Source of the DNA: Streptomyces sp. CCM_MD2014
GTDB lineage: Bacteria > Actinomycetota > Actinomycetes > Streptomycetales > Streptomycetaceae
Direction of reading: 5' to 3'
NCBI RefSeq assembly: GCF_000772045.1
Contig: NZ_CP009754.1
Location: forward strand, 1,240,001 to 1,304,000
Length of the DNA: 64,000 bases
In this document: positions 54,868 through 63,544 of the stretch, piece by piece
How positions within the stretch are numbered: position 1 is the stretch's first letter
Layout of the letters: each line of letters begins with the position of its first letter
Notes under the pieces: generated by a model
Database searches by the model: none
The model's input: only the letters and a program-made list of their open reading frames with translations
What the model was told of the DNA's origin: nothing
Position numbers and translations under genes: made by a program

Positions 54868-56169
54868 TCAGAGTCCGATGGGGGCGATCGGGGTGTAGAC
54901 GGAGTTCTTCTCGGCGCTCTCCTCCACGGCCGCGAGCACGCGCTGCACCTGCAGCCCGTCGGCGAAGGAGGGTTCGGGCGCGCGGCCCTCGGCCACGGCG
55001 TGGACGAGGTCGCGCGCCTGGTGCACGAAGGTGTGTTCGTAGCCGAGCCCGTGGCCCGGCGGCCACCAGGCGTCCAGGTAGGGGTGTTCGGGTTCGGTGA
55101 CGAGGATACGGCGGAAGCCCGCGTGCTCCCCCGGTTCCGTGCCGTCGTGGTACTCCAGCTCGTTGAGCCGTTCCAGGTCGAAGGCGAGCGAACCGCGCTC
55201 CCCGTTGAGTTCGATGCGCAGGGCGTTCTTGCGGCCGGTGGCGTACCGGGTGGCCTCGAAGGAGACCAGGGCGCCGGAGGTGAGACGGCCGGTGAACACG
55301 GCCGCGTCGTCCACCGTCACCCGGCCCGTCGCCCCGTCCGCCGATCCCGCGGACAGGCCCCTGGGGGCCCCGGCGGGCAGCGGACGTTCCCGTACGAAGG
55401 TCTCGGTGAGGGCGGAGACACCCGCGATCCGCTCCCCCGTCAGGTACTGGGCGAGGTCGACGATGTGGGCGCCCAGGTCGCCGAGCGCGCCCGACCCGGC
55501 CAGCTCCTTGCGCAGCCGCCAGGTGAGCGGGGCCTTCGGGTCCACCAGCCAGTCCTGGAGGTACGTCACCCTGAGGTGCCGCAGCCGTCCGACGCGTCCT
55601 TCGGCGACCATGCGCCGGGCCAGCGCGGTGGCGGGGACCCTGCGGTAGTTGAACCCGACCATGGCCAGCTGTCCGCGCGCTCCGGCCTGCTCGGCGGCGC
55701 GGGTCATCTCCTGCGCCTCCTCGACGGTGTTGGCCAGCGGCTTCTCGCACAGGACGTGTTTGCCGGCGGCGAGGGCGGCCAGGGCGATCTCGGCGTGGCT
55801 GTCGCCGGGGGTGCAGATGTCGACGAGGTCGATGTCGTCCCGTTCGATCAGGGTCCGCCAGTCGGTCTCGGTGCTCGCCCAGCCGTGCCGGTCGGCGGCG
55901 AGGCGGACGGCGTCGGCGTCCCGTCCGCAGATCGCGGCCAGTACGGGGTTCAGCGGCAGGTCGAAGACCCGGCCCGCGGTGCGCCAGCCCTGGGAATGGG
56001 CGGCACCCATGAAGGCGTAGCCGACCATGCCGACGCGCAGGGGCGGTCTGGTCGCGGACGCCCCCGTCGCCGCCCCGGCCCCGGCAGCGGTCCCGGTATC
56101 GGTCCCGCTGCCGGTCCCGGCGGCTGCCTCCTCGCTGCCGGCCCCCTCGGGCTGCTGCGGCTGTCCCAT
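54868..56169 (-). CDS. Gfo/Idh/MocA-family NAD(P)-dependent sugar dehydrogenase
   Basis: This 433-residue oxidoreductase has a Gly/Ala/Thr-rich tail (~40 residues) before the Rossmann domain: [17 protein letters not shown], the catalytic-type [12 protein letters not shown] motif (Lys near residue 135), then the alpha/beta domain with [19 protein letters not shown] (the conserved Asp and His). It would oxidise a sugar or cyclitol hydroxyl, plausibly at C3 of a glycoside. It is co-directional with the isomerase downstream and with the importer genes upstream. Substrate not determined. Confidence 0.9.
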   Translation of the reverse strand: MGQPQQPEGAGSEEAAAGTGSGTDTGTAAGAGAATGASATRPPLRVGMVGYAFMGAAHSQGWRTAGRVFDLPLNPVLAAICGRDADAVRLAADRHGWASTETDWRTLIERDDIDLVDICTPGDSHAEIALAALAAGKHVLCEKPLANTVEEAQEMTRAAEQAGARGQLAMVGFNYRRVPATALARRMVAEGRVGRLRHLRVTYLQDWLVDPKAPLTWRLRKELAGSGALGDLGAHIVDLAQYLTGERIAGVSALTETFVRERPLPAGAPRGLSAGSADGATGRVTVDDAAVFTGRLTSGALVSFEATRYATGRKNALRIELNGERGSLAFDLERLNELEYHDGTEPGEHAGFRRILVTEPEHPYLDAWWPPGHGLGYEHTFVHQARDLVHAVAEGRAPEPSFADGLQVQRVLAAVEESAEKNSVYTPIAPIGL

Positions 56170-56257
56170 GCGGATGTCCTCCTCGTCGTGGTGGCGCGGT
56201 GGGGGGTGGGCCCCGTCCCGGCGGCGGCTGGTCGGGCCGTCGCCGGGACGGCGGCCC

Positions 56258-57301
56258 TCACTTGAAGCCCGTGGACATGTACTGGTCGACGTTGTCCTTG
56301 TCGACGACGGCCGAGTAGCAGGTGACGGTCGAGGGGATCTCGAACTCGGCGAGGCCGCTGACGCCCTTGCCCTGGCCGAGGGCGCGGGCCAGGTCGATCG
56401 CGGAGGCGGCCATGGTCGGCGGGTAGAGCACCGTCGCCTTCAGGACGCCGCTGTCCGCCTTGATGGCCTGGAAGGCGGACAGCGCGCCCGCGCCGCCGAC
56501 CATCAGGAAGTCGTCGCGTCCGGCCTGCTCGATGGCGCGCAGGGCTCCCACGCCCTGGTCGTCGTCGTGGTTCCACAGGGCGTCGAAGTCCGACTGGGCC
56601 TGGAGCAGCTGGGCCATCTTGGCCTGGCCGGACTCGACGGTGAACTCGGCGGCCTGGCGGGCCACCTTCTTGATGTTCGGGTAGTTCTTCAGGCCGTCGT
56701 CGAAGCCCTGGGTGCGCTGCTGGGTCAGTTCCAGGTTGTCGATGCCGGCCAGCTCGATGACCTTGGCGTCCGACTTGTCCTTGAGCTTCTCGCCGATGTA
56801 GTGGGCGGCGTTGAGACCCATGCCGTAGTTGTCGCCGCCGACCCAGCAGCGGTAGGCCTGGGGGCTGTTGAAGATCCGGTCGAGGTTGATGACCGGGATG
56901 CCCGCCCGCATCGCCTTCAGACCGACCTGGGTGAGGGCCTTGCCGTCGGCCGGCAGGATGACCAGGACGTCGACCTTCTTGTTGATGAGGGTCTCGATCT
57001 GGCCGATCTGCTGCGCGGTGTCGTTGGAGCCCTCGGTGACCTCCAGGGTGACCTCGGAGTACTTCTCGGCGCGCTTCTTGGCCTGTTCGTTGACGGCGTT
57101 GAGCCAGCCGTGGTCGGCCTGCGGACCGGCGTAGCCGATGGTGACGGGCTTGCCGGGCTTGTCGTCGGCGGCCGGCTGGGTGTCCGCGGCCTTGTCGTCG
57201 CCGCCGTCGGGGTCGTTGCTGGTGCACCCCGTGAGGACGGCACCGGCGGACACGGCGGCGGCTCCGAAGAGCAGCCCTCTGCGACTCGTGAGCTTCGTCA
57301 T
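56258..57301 (-). CDS. Ribose-type sugar-binding lipoprotein
   Basis: This 347-residue periplasmic-binding protein of the CUT2 (RbsB) type has a twin-arginine-like signal (SRRGLLFGAAAV) and a lipobox VLTGC (Cys26). The mature fold has VTIGYAGPQADHGWLNAVNEQAKK, DVLVILPADGKALT, GIPVINLDR and DALWNHDDDQGVGALRA, typical of type I sugar-binding proteins for monosaccharides. The start is ATG 57301 after AAAGGG. It follows the permease gene by 17 bp; gene order is ATPase, permease, binding protein. The ligand may be a monosaccharide or a cyclitol. Confidence 0.9.
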   Translation of the reverse strand: MTKLTSRRGLLFGAAAVSAGAVLTGCTSNDPDGGDDKAADTQPAADDKPGKPVTIGYAGPQADHGWLNAVNEQAKKRAEKYSEVTLEVTEGSNDTAQQIGQIETLINKKVDVLVILPADGKALTQVGLKAMRAGIPVINLDRIFNSPQAYRCWVGGDNYGMGLNAAHYIGEKLKDKSDAKVIELAGIDNLELTQQRTQGFDDGLKNYPNIKKVARQAAEFTVESGQAKMAQLLQAQSDFDALWNHDDDQGVGALRAIEQAGRDDFLMVGGAGALSAFQAIKADSGVLKATVLYPPTMAASAIDLARALGQGKGVSGLAEFEIPSTVTCYSAVVDKDNVDQYMSTGFK

Positions 57302-57318
57302 GACGGTGAACCCTTTCC

Positions 57319-58338
57319 TCAATGCGTGCTTGCGGTACGGCGCTGGACCAGCACGGCGGCGACGATGATCGCGCCCTTGGCGATCTGCTGCACGTCGGTC
57401 TGCAGGTTGTTCAGGGCGAAGATGTTGGTGATCGTGGTGAAGATCAGGACGCCGAGCACGGAGCCGAGGATGTGGCCCCGGCCGCCGGTCAGCAGCGTGC
57501 CGCCGATGATCGCGGCGGCGATGGCGTCGAGTTCGTAGAGGTTGCCGTTGGTGTTCTGGCCGGAGCCGGCGAGGGCGATCAGCAGGAAGGCGGCGATGCC
57601 GCAGCACAGCCCGGACAGCAGGTAGAGGTAGAGGCGCTGGCGGCGGACGTCGATGCCGGCCAGCCGGGCGGCCTCGGCGTTGCCGCCGACGGCGACGGTG
57701 CGCCGTCCGAAGGTGGTGCGGTTGAGCACCAGCCAGCCGATGACGGTGACGGCCGCGAAGACCATGACCAGCGGAGGTATGCCGAGTACGTACGAGTCGC
57801 GCTCGGCGAGGTCGAGGACGCCCGGGACCGTGACGACCTGGGTGCGGCCGTCGGTGATCTGCAGCGCGAGGCCGCGCGCCGAGGCGAGCATGGCGAGGGT
57901 GGCGATGAACGGGACCATCTGGCCGAAGGCGATCAGCACCCCGTTGACCAGTCCGCAGCCCACGCCCACCACGACCGCCGTGAAGAGGATGCCGAAGAAC
58001 CCGTACTCCTGGGTGGCGACCGTGGTCGCCCACACCGAGGACAGGGCGACGATGGCGCCGACGGACAGGTCGATGCCGCCGGAGACGATGACGAAGGTCA
58101 TGCCGACGGTGACGACGCCGATCACGGACGCCTGGGTGAGCACCAACTGGAGGTTGCGGGTGTCGAGGAACGAGTCGGGCTGGGTGATGCCGCCGATGAG
58201 GACCAGGACGGCGAGTACGCCGAGCAGGGTGAGGGTGCGGACGTCGGCGCGGCCCAACCGGACCCGCCAGGCGGGCGGCCCTTCCACCGGTGCCGCCTTG
58301 TCGGTGCCGCCCCGTGGCGGGGACACGTGCTGCGTCAT
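57319..58338 (-). CDS. Ribose-type ABC transporter permease (RbsC-like)
   Basis: This 339-residue membrane protein has about eight or more hydrophobic segments. Hallmarks of the RbsC family are VIVSGGIDLSVGAIVALSSV near residue 90, NGVLIAFGQMVPFIATLAML, and GGNAEAARLAGIDV with the cytoplasmic loop that contacts the ATPase. The start overlaps the ATPase stop by 4 bp (ATGA). It forms one importer with the genes on either side. Confidence 0.93.
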   Translation of the reverse strand: MTQHVSPPRGGTDKAAPVEGPPAWRVRLGRADVRTLTLLGVLAVLVLIGGITQPDSFLDTRNLQLVLTQASVIGVVTVGMTFVIVSGGIDLSVGAIVALSSVWATTVATQEYGFFGILFTAVVVGVGCGLVNGVLIAFGQMVPFIATLAMLASARGLALQITDGRTQVVTVPGVLDLAERDSYVLGIPPLVMVFAAVTVIGWLVLNRTTFGRRTVAVGGNAEAARLAGIDVRRQRLYLYLLSGLCCGIAAFLLIALAGSGQNTNGNLYELDAIAAAIIGGTLLTGGRGHILGSVLGVLIFTTITNIFALNNLQTDVQQIAKGAIIVAAVLVQRRTASTH

Positions 58339-59852
58339 GACGCCGGGCTTCCTTCCATCACGAGGTCGAGTACGCGGGGTTCGTCGAGTTCGCGGGCGGG
58401 GGCCTCGTGCACGACGCGGCCCTCCCGCAGCACCAGTACGCGGTCGGCCAGGCCCAGCACCTCGGGCACCTCGCTGGAGACCAGCAGCACGGCGAGGCCC
58501 TCGTCGGCGAGGCGCCGGATGACGGCGTACAGCTCGGCGCGGGCGCCCACGTCGACGCCGCGGGTGGGCTCGTCGAGCAGCAGGACCCGGCAGCCGCGGA
58601 GCAGCCAGCGGGCGAGCACCGCCTTCTGCTGGTTGCCGCCGGACAGGGTGCGCACGGGCACGGCGGGGTTGTCGGGCCGCAGCGACAGCTCGCGGGTGGC
58701 CTCGCGGGCCGCGCCGAGTTCGGCGCCGCGGTCGATCCAGCCGCCGCGCGAGAAGCGGGACATGGCGGAGACCGACACGTTGCGGGTGACGGACTCGAGC
58801 ATGAGCAGGGCCTGGGCCTTGCGTTCCTCGGGGGCGAGCCCGAGCCCGGCGCGTACGGCGGCCCGGACGCTGCCGGGCCTGAGCGGCTGCCCGCCGACGA
58901 GGACGCGGCCGGTGGTCGCCTTGCGGGCGCCGTAGACCGTCTCCAGGATCTCGGAGCGGCCGGAGCCGACGAGCCCCGCGAGGCCGACGATCTCACCGGG
59001 CCGCACTTCGAGGTCGAGCGGCGCGAACTCGCCCTGGCGGGACAGTCCTTCGACCTTCAGCACAGGTTCGGCCGCGGGTGGTTCGGCCGGCCGCTCCGGG
59101 AAGACGTACTCGACGTTGCGTCCGGTCATCAGCGCCACCACCTCGCGGGTGGGCGTGGACTCGGCGGGCAGCCCGCCGGCGACGGCCCGGCCGTCCTTGA
59201 GGACGGTGACCCGGTCGCCGATGCGGCGGATCTCCTCCAGACGGTGCGAGATGTAGACGACGGCGACTCCGTCGGCGGTGAGGTCGGCGACGATGCGGAA
59301 GAGGTTGTCGACCTCGTCCGGGTCGAGCGCGGCGGACGGCTCGTCCATCACGATCAGCCGTACGTCGTGCGACAGCGCCCGCGCCATGGAGACGATCTGC
59401 TGCTGCGCCGCCGACAGGTCCCCGACCAGCCGCCCGGGATCGACCTCGGGATGCCCGAGCCGCTTGAGCAGCTCGGCCGTCGACGCCTTGGCCGCCCTTC
59501 CCCGGACGACGAAGCCGGCGGCGGTCGGTTCGTGGCCCAGGTGGACGTTCTCGGCGACCGACAGGTGCTCGACCAGGTCGAGTTCCTGGTAGATGGTGGC
59601 GATGCCCAGGCGCATGGCGGCGATCGGCGAGCGCAGGGTGACGTCCTCGCCGCGCCAGCGGATGGTGCCGGTGTCGGGCTGGTGGGCGCCGGCCAGCACC
59701 TTGATGAGGGTGGACTTCCCGGCGCCGTTCTGGCCGAGGAGGCAGTGCACCTCGCCGGCCTGGACGTCGAGGTCGACGCCGTCGAGGGCCCGGACGCCGG
59801 GGAACGACTTGGTGATGCCGGACATGCTGAGCAGAGGTGGTTCTGGTGCCAT
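58335..59852 (-). CDS. Ribose-type sugar ABC transporter ATPase (RbsA-like)
   Basis: This 505-residue double ATPase has two nucleotide-binding halves. The first has Walker A GQNGAGKST near residue 40, LSAAQQQIVSMARAL and Walker B LIVMDEPSAALD. The second has the degenerate P-loop GLVGSGRSE, the signature LSGGNQQKAVLARWL and VLLLDEPTRGVD, as usual for RbsA/XylG proteins. It is the first gene of the importer operon, starting 162 bp after the ROK gene. Unlike the two MalEFG systems in the window, this importer has its own ATPase. Confidence 0.94.
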   Translation of the reverse strand: MAPEPPLLSMSGITKSFPGVRALDGVDLDVQAGEVHCLLGQNGAGKSTLIKVLAGAHQPDTGTIRWRGEDVTLRSPIAAMRLGIATIYQELDLVEHLSVAENVHLGHEPTAAGFVVRGRAAKASTAELLKRLGHPEVDPGRLVGDLSAAQQQIVSMARALSHDVRLIVMDEPSAALDPDEVDNLFRIVADLTADGVAVVYISHRLEEIRRIGDRVTVLKDGRAVAGGLPAESTPTREVVALMTGRNVEYVFPERPAEPPAAEPVLKVEGLSRQGEFAPLDLEVRPGEIVGLAGLVGSGRSEILETVYGARKATTGRVLVGGQPLRPGSVRAAVRAGLGLAPEERKAQALLMLESVTRNVSVSAMSRFSRGGWIDRGAELGAAREATRELSLRPDNPAVPVRTLSGGNQQKAVLARWLLRGCRVLLLDEPTRGVDVGARAELYAVIRRLADEGLAVLLVSSEVPEVLGLADRVLVLREGRVVHEAPARELDEPRVLDLVMEGSPAS

Positions 59853-59985
59853 GTGAGGTCCCCTCGGCGGGCTTGCGGGCCGGTGTCAGGGCAGAGCGGA
59901 GCAGGGCGTGGCGAAGCGGGTGACGGTGATGCGGAACAGGGCATGACGGGGTGGAGCGCCGTGCTGGTGGATCTGCGGTACCGAA

Positions 59986-60029
59986 CGAGTGCTGCGCGGG
60001 TGAGAAAGCGAGTGCTACGCGGGTGAGAA
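59986..60029. repeat. 21-bp direct repeat at the 3' end of the ROK gene
   Basis: CGAGTGCTGCGCGGGTGAGAA (in two 10-11 base blocks) at 59986-60006 recurs with one change at 60009-60029. The second copy is the end of the ROK coding region, so the first looks like a short duplication of it in the spacer before the ATPase gene. Confidence 0.75.
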
Positions 60030-61205
60030 CAGGTGGTCGCTGATCAGCCGGGCCGCGCCGATGACTCCGGCGGTGGGACCCAACTCCCCCAGGACGATGG
60101 GCAGGTTGCCGGTCGCCAGGGGCAGCGACTGGCGGTAGACCTGGGTGCGGATCGCGGCGAGCAGGTTGTGGCCGAGGCCGGTCACCCCGCCGCCGATCAC
60201 CACCAGGCCGGGGTTGAAGAAGCTGACCAGGCCGGCGATGACCTGGCCGGTGCTGCGGCCGCCCTCGCGGATCAGGTCGAGCGCGGTGGCGTCACCCGCG
60301 GCGGCAGCGGCGGCGACGTCGGCGGCGCTGAGGCCCCCGTTCGCCTCCAGCCGGTTCGCGAGTTCGGCCGAACGGCCCTGCTCGGCGGCCTCCGTGGCGT
60401 CGCGGGCCAGGGCCGCGCCGCTGAAGTGGGCCTCCAGGCAGCCGCGGTTGCCGCAGGCGCACTGACGTCCGTCGGGCACGGCCTGGATGTGCCCGATGTC
60501 GCCCGCGCTGCCCGTGGTCCCGCGGTACACGTCCCCGCCGACGACGATGCCGCAGCCGATGCCGGTACCGATCTTGACGACGAGGAAGTCCTGCTGGGTG
60601 CGGGCGACGCCCGCGTGCTGTTCCCCCAGCGCCATCAGGTTCACGTCGTTGTCGACCATGACGGGGCAGCCGAGTTCCTGGCTGAGCGCCTCCCGCACGG
60701 GGAAGCCGTCCCAGCCCGGCATGATCGGCGGCGCCACCGGCACGCCCTCGGGGAAGCGGACCGGTCCCGGGACGCCGATGCCGGCGCCGTCGAAGCCCTC
60801 CGCGAGCCCGGAGGCCCGCAGCTTGGCGGCCATCGACAGCACCTGCTCGAAGACCGCGACCGGACCCTCGCGCACGTCCAGGGGCTGGTTGATGTGCCCG
60901 AGGATCTCCAGCTCGGCGTTGGTGACGGCGACGTCGACCGAGGTCGCGCCGATGTCGACGCCGAGGAACCGCAGTTCGGGGTTGAGCCGGACGTTGTGGC
61001 TGCGGCGCCCGCCGCGCGAGGCGGCGAGTCCGTCGGCGACGACGAGTCCGGTCTCCAGCAGCCGGTCCACCTCGACGGCCAGTTTCGACCGGGAGAGGTC
61101 GACCTGGTCGCCGAGCTGGGCGCGGGAGTTGGGCCCACCGTCGCGCAACAGCTGGAGCAGGCGCGCTTGGTGGGCGTTCGCGGGTCGTGCGGTCATGCGT
61201 CTCAC
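60015..61205 (-). CDS. ROK-family regulator of the ribose-type importer and ThuA locus
   Basis: This 396-residue repressor-type ROK protein has an N-terminal winged helix-turn-helix (residues ~10-65, NSRAQLGDQVDLSRSKLAVE), then a kinase-like domain with FLGVDIGATSVDVAV, VMVDNDVNLMALGE and the zinc motif CACGNRGCLEAHFSG. The start is taken as GTG 61205, because GGGGAGGGG is correctly spaced for it; ATG 61196 is an alternative. It lies directly before the RbsA-like gene on the same strand. The near-perfect dyad at 61334-61356 is 129 bp upstream and has a partner before the ThuA fusion gene. Confidence 0.9.
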   Translation of the reverse strand: MRRMTARPANAHQARLLQLLRDGGPNSRAQLGDQVDLSRSKLAVEVDRLLETGLVVADGLAASRGGRRSHNVRLNPELRFLGVDIGATSVDVAVTNAELEILGHINQPLDVREGPVAVFEQVLSMAAKLRASGLAEGFDGAGIGVPGPVRFPEGVPVAPPIMPGWDGFPVREALSQELGCPVMVDNDVNLMALGEQHAGVARTQQDFLVVKIGTGIGCGIVVGGDVYRGTTGSAGDIGHIQAVPDGRQCACGNRGCLEAHFSGAALARDATEAAEQGRSAELANRLEANGGLSAADVAAAAAAGDATALDLIREGGRSTGQVIAGLVSFFNPGLVVIGGGVTGLGHNLLAAIRTQVYRQSLPLATGNLPIVLGELGPTAGVIGAARLISDHLFSPA

Positions 61206-61333
61206 GAGCCCCTCCCCGCCTCAATCGGCTGTGAGTGTGCCGGTCTTCCGGCCTCGTCCAGTGGCTTGCTTTCGGAGGGAACGTAGCAGCGGGCGCCGGG
61301 TGTGGGAAGAAGTTACGCAGGAATTGCCGCGAA

Positions 61334-61356
61334 CTTTCTCCACTGAGTGGACAAAG
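61334..61356. promoter_or_regulatory. Putative ROK operator before the ROK gene
   Basis: CTTTCTCCACT (61334-61344) and AGTGGACAAAG (61346-61356) form an 11+1+11 dyad with one mismatched pair. The outer halves match the site at 53754-53776. It lies between the GntR stop and the ROK start. Confidence 0.65.
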
Positions 61357-61390
61357 AAGGGGCCGGCGCCGGACGGCCGCGCACACGACG

Positions 61391-61420
61391 AGGCCGCCCG
61401 GCGAACCTGCCGGGCGGCCT
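61391..61420. terminator. Terminator after the GntR gene
   Basis: AGGCCGCCCGGC (61391-61402) pairs perfectly with GCCGGGCGGCCT (61409-61420) across a 6-base loop, 40 bp past the GntR stop on the minus strand. Confidence 0.8.
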
Positions 61421-61459
61421 GCGCACAAGCTCCGAACGGGCCCTGAACGGGCTCCGCCC

Positions 61460-62137
61460 TCAGGATTCCCCGCGTGCGTGGTACGAACGCCGGGTGTGTT
61501 CCGTGTGTTCGCGCATCAGCCGGGTCGCCGCCTGCTCGTCCCGCTCGGTGATGGCGGCGATCAGCTTGCGGTGCTCGATCCAGGACTGCCGGCCGCGCTG
61601 CCGGGCGACCGGGGTGTAGTACCAGCGGACCCGGCGGTCGACCTGTGCGGCGAGTTCGGCGAGGACGGTGTTGCCCGCCAGCTCCATGACCTTGCGATGG
61701 AAGCGGGCGTTGAAGGCGACGGCGGCGTCCACGTCCTCGGCGGCGACGGCCCGCTCCCCCTCCGCGCACAGCTCCTCCAGCGCGGCGATGCCGGCGCTGG
61801 AGGCGTTGGCCGCGGCGAGCCGCGCCGCCTCGGCCTCCAGGAGCGTACGTACGGTCAGGAGCTGGTCGGCCTCCTCCTCCGTCGGCTCGTGCACGAAGGC
61901 GCCCTGCGCGGGGCGCAGATCGACCCAGCCCTCGGTGTTGAGCCGCTGCAGCGCCTCGCGCACCGGCTGCCTCGACACCCCGAGATGACCGGCGAGTTCG
62001 CTCTCCACGAGGTGCTGGCCCGGCTGGAGGGCCCGCGTGGTGATGAGTTCGAGCAGCGCCTCGTAGACGCGGTCCCGCAACGGGCCGGGCCGCTCCAGCT
62101 TGGGCACCGCGCCCTGCGGCAGTCCTGCGGACAACAT
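61460..62137 (-). CDS. GntR-family (FCD) transcriptional regulator
   Basis: This 225-residue regulator has a winged helix-turn-helix (LVESELAGHLGVSRQPVREA, residues ~45-65) and an all-helical FCD domain with FNARFHRKVMELAG and a late REHTEHTRR carrying candidate metal ligands. The start is ATG 62137, 4 bases after a GAGGGGGG ribosome site; an in-frame start at 62161 is less well placed. An 11-base sequence upstream (62213-62223) nearly matches the operator region of the formyl-CoA cluster at 33986-33996. That suggests it senses an acid or acyl-CoA of that pathway and also controls the nearby OFA transporter. Confidence 0.88.
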   Translation of the reverse strand: MLSAGLPQGAVPKLERPGPLRDRVYEALLELITTRALQPGQHLVESELAGHLGVSRQPVREALQRLNTEGWVDLRPAQGAFVHEPTEEEADQLLTVRTLLEAEAARLAAANASSAGIAALEELCAEGERAVAAEDVDAAVAFNARFHRKVMELAGNTVLAELAAQVDRRVRWYYTPVARQRGRQSWIEHRKLIAAITERDEQAATRLMREHTEHTRRSYHARGES

Positions 62138-62212
62138 CGGTCCCCCCTCGACGGCCGGCACACAACCAGTACGCGCGACACTCGTACACGCAAGTATTGA
62201 TTGTCTTTCGTC

Positions 62213-62223
62213 TACAGTCTACG
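62213..62223. promoter_or_regulatory. Candidate GntR half-site TACAGTCTACG
   Basis: It lies 76 bases before the GntR start and is part of a GTCTAC-A-GTCTAC direct repeat. It differs at one base from TACAGTCGACG, read on the minus strand at 33996-33986 inside the divergent sucC/ThDP promoter region. Confidence 0.4.
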
Positions 62224-62279
62224 GCGCGCTCCCGGCATGCCGGTGTGTAGACCACGTCACACCGCGGGGCGGCGGGGTG

Positions 62280-63230
62280 TCAGGGGCAGCGGACGACCTG
62301 TCCCGCGTAGGAGAGGTTGCCGCCGAAGCCGAAGAGCAGCACCGGGTCCCCGGTGGTGATCTCGCCCCGCTCGACCAGCTTGGAGAGGGCCAGGGGAATG
62401 CTCGCCGCCGACGTGTTGCCGGACTCCACGACGTCGCGGGCGACGACGGCGTTCACGGCGCCGATCTTCGCGGCGAGGGGTTCGATGATGCGCAGGTTGG
62501 CCTGGTGCAGGACGACCGCGGCGAGGTCGGCCGGGGCGAGACCGGAGCGCTCGCAGGCCTGGCGCGCGATGGCGGGCAGCCGGGTGGTCGCCCAGCGGTA
62601 GACGCTCTGCCCCTCCTGTGCGAACCGCGGCGGTGTCCCCTCGATGCGGACCGCGTTGCCCATCTCCGGCACCGACCCCCACAGCACCGGCCCGATGCCG
62701 GCCTCCTCGCCCGGCGCGCACGCCTCGACGACGGCGGCCCCGGCCCCGTCCCCGACCAGCACACAGGTGCTGCGGTCGGTCCAGTCGACCACCTCGGACA
62801 TCTTGTCCGCGCCGACGACCAGGGCCCGGCTCGAGGATCCGGCCCGTACGGCGTGGTCGGCGGTGGCCAGGGCGTGGGTGAAGCCGGCGCACACGACGTT
62901 GAGGTCCAGTGCGGCGGGGCCGGGGATGCCGAGGCGGGCCGCGACGCGGGCGGCGGTGTTCGGGGAGCGGTCGATCGCGGTGGAGGTGGCGACCACCACC
63001 AGGTCCACGTCGGCGGGGGTCAGCCCGGCCGCCGCGAGCGCCTTCGCGGAGGCGTGGCCGGCCAGCTCGTCGACCGGCTCGTCGGGTCCGGCGATCCGGC
63101 GCGTACGGATGCCCACCCGGCTCGTGATCCACTCGTCGCTGGTGTCGACCATGCCCGCCAGGTCCTCGTTGGTGAGAACCTTGGCGGGCTGGTAGTGGCC
63201 GACGGCGGTGATGCGGGAGCCGTGGTGCAT
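62280..63230 (-). CDS. FabH-like beta-ketoacyl-ACP synthase III
   Basis: This 316-residue thiolase-fold enzyme has the KAS III triad: Cys in LNVVCAGFTHAL (near residue 114), His in VLHQANLRI and Asn in ESGNTSAASIP. The start is ITAVGHYQPAKVLTNEDL. The length matches FabH, but the gene is not in a fatty-acid operon (no fabD, acpP or fabF nearby), so it is an extra copy that may use an unusual starter or condense acyl-CoAs in a specialised pathway. It lies between the OFA transporter pair and the GntR gene on the same strand, with 161 bp upstream. Confidence 0.9.
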   Translation of the reverse strand: MHHGSRITAVGHYQPAKVLTNEDLAGMVDTSDEWITSRVGIRTRRIAGPDEPVDELAGHASAKALAAAGLTPADVDLVVVATSTAIDRSPNTAARVAARLGIPGPAALDLNVVCAGFTHALATADHAVRAGSSSRALVVGADKMSEVVDWTDRSTCVLVGDGAGAAVVEACAPGEEAGIGPVLWGSVPEMGNAVRIEGTPPRFAQEGQSVYRWATTRLPAIARQACERSGLAPADLAAVVLHQANLRIIEPLAAKIGAVNAVVARDVVESGNTSAASIPLALSKLVERGEITTGDPVLLFGFGGNLSYAGQVVRCP

Positions 63231-63391
63231 GGGTGGAGTCCTCGCTGCCTCGGGGTACGGGATCCACCAGTGTGATCAGTGACCGACGGGTACGGCGGCA
63301 GGTGATACGACAGGAAACCGGCGCCCGGCTTGTCGGCTTCGGTCAGCATCCTCCGCCGCCGTCGGCCGTCGCCGCTCCCCTGCCCCCGCCC

Positions 63392-63544
63392 TCACCCGGT
63401 GAAGAGCTGGGTCGCCTTCCGGACGAGTTCGTAGAGCCCGTAGGCGAGCGGCGCTCCCACCCAGAGCCAGGTGAAGGCGATCAGCGGCCGCCGGCCGGGC
63501 GGCCCGGCCGCGTCAGGCGGACTCTGGCTGCTGTCGGCTGACAT
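63392..63544 (-). CDS. Small subunit of the OFA-type MFS transporter (50 residues)
   Basis: This is a 50-residue protein with one hydrophobic helix (LIAFTWLWVGAPLAYGLYEL) between a polar Ser/Pro/Gly-rich N-terminus and a basic KATQLFTG end. Short one-helix proteins of this kind are annotated as MFS transporter small subunits next to OFA genes in actinobacteria. The ATG at 63544 lies inside the end of the large-subunit gene in a different frame, with a 32-bp overlap, so it is translationally coupled. It may stabilise or tune the transporter. Confidence 0.82.
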   Translation of the reverse strand: MSADSSQSPPDAAGPPGRRPLIAFTWLWVGAPLAYGLYELVRKATQLFTG

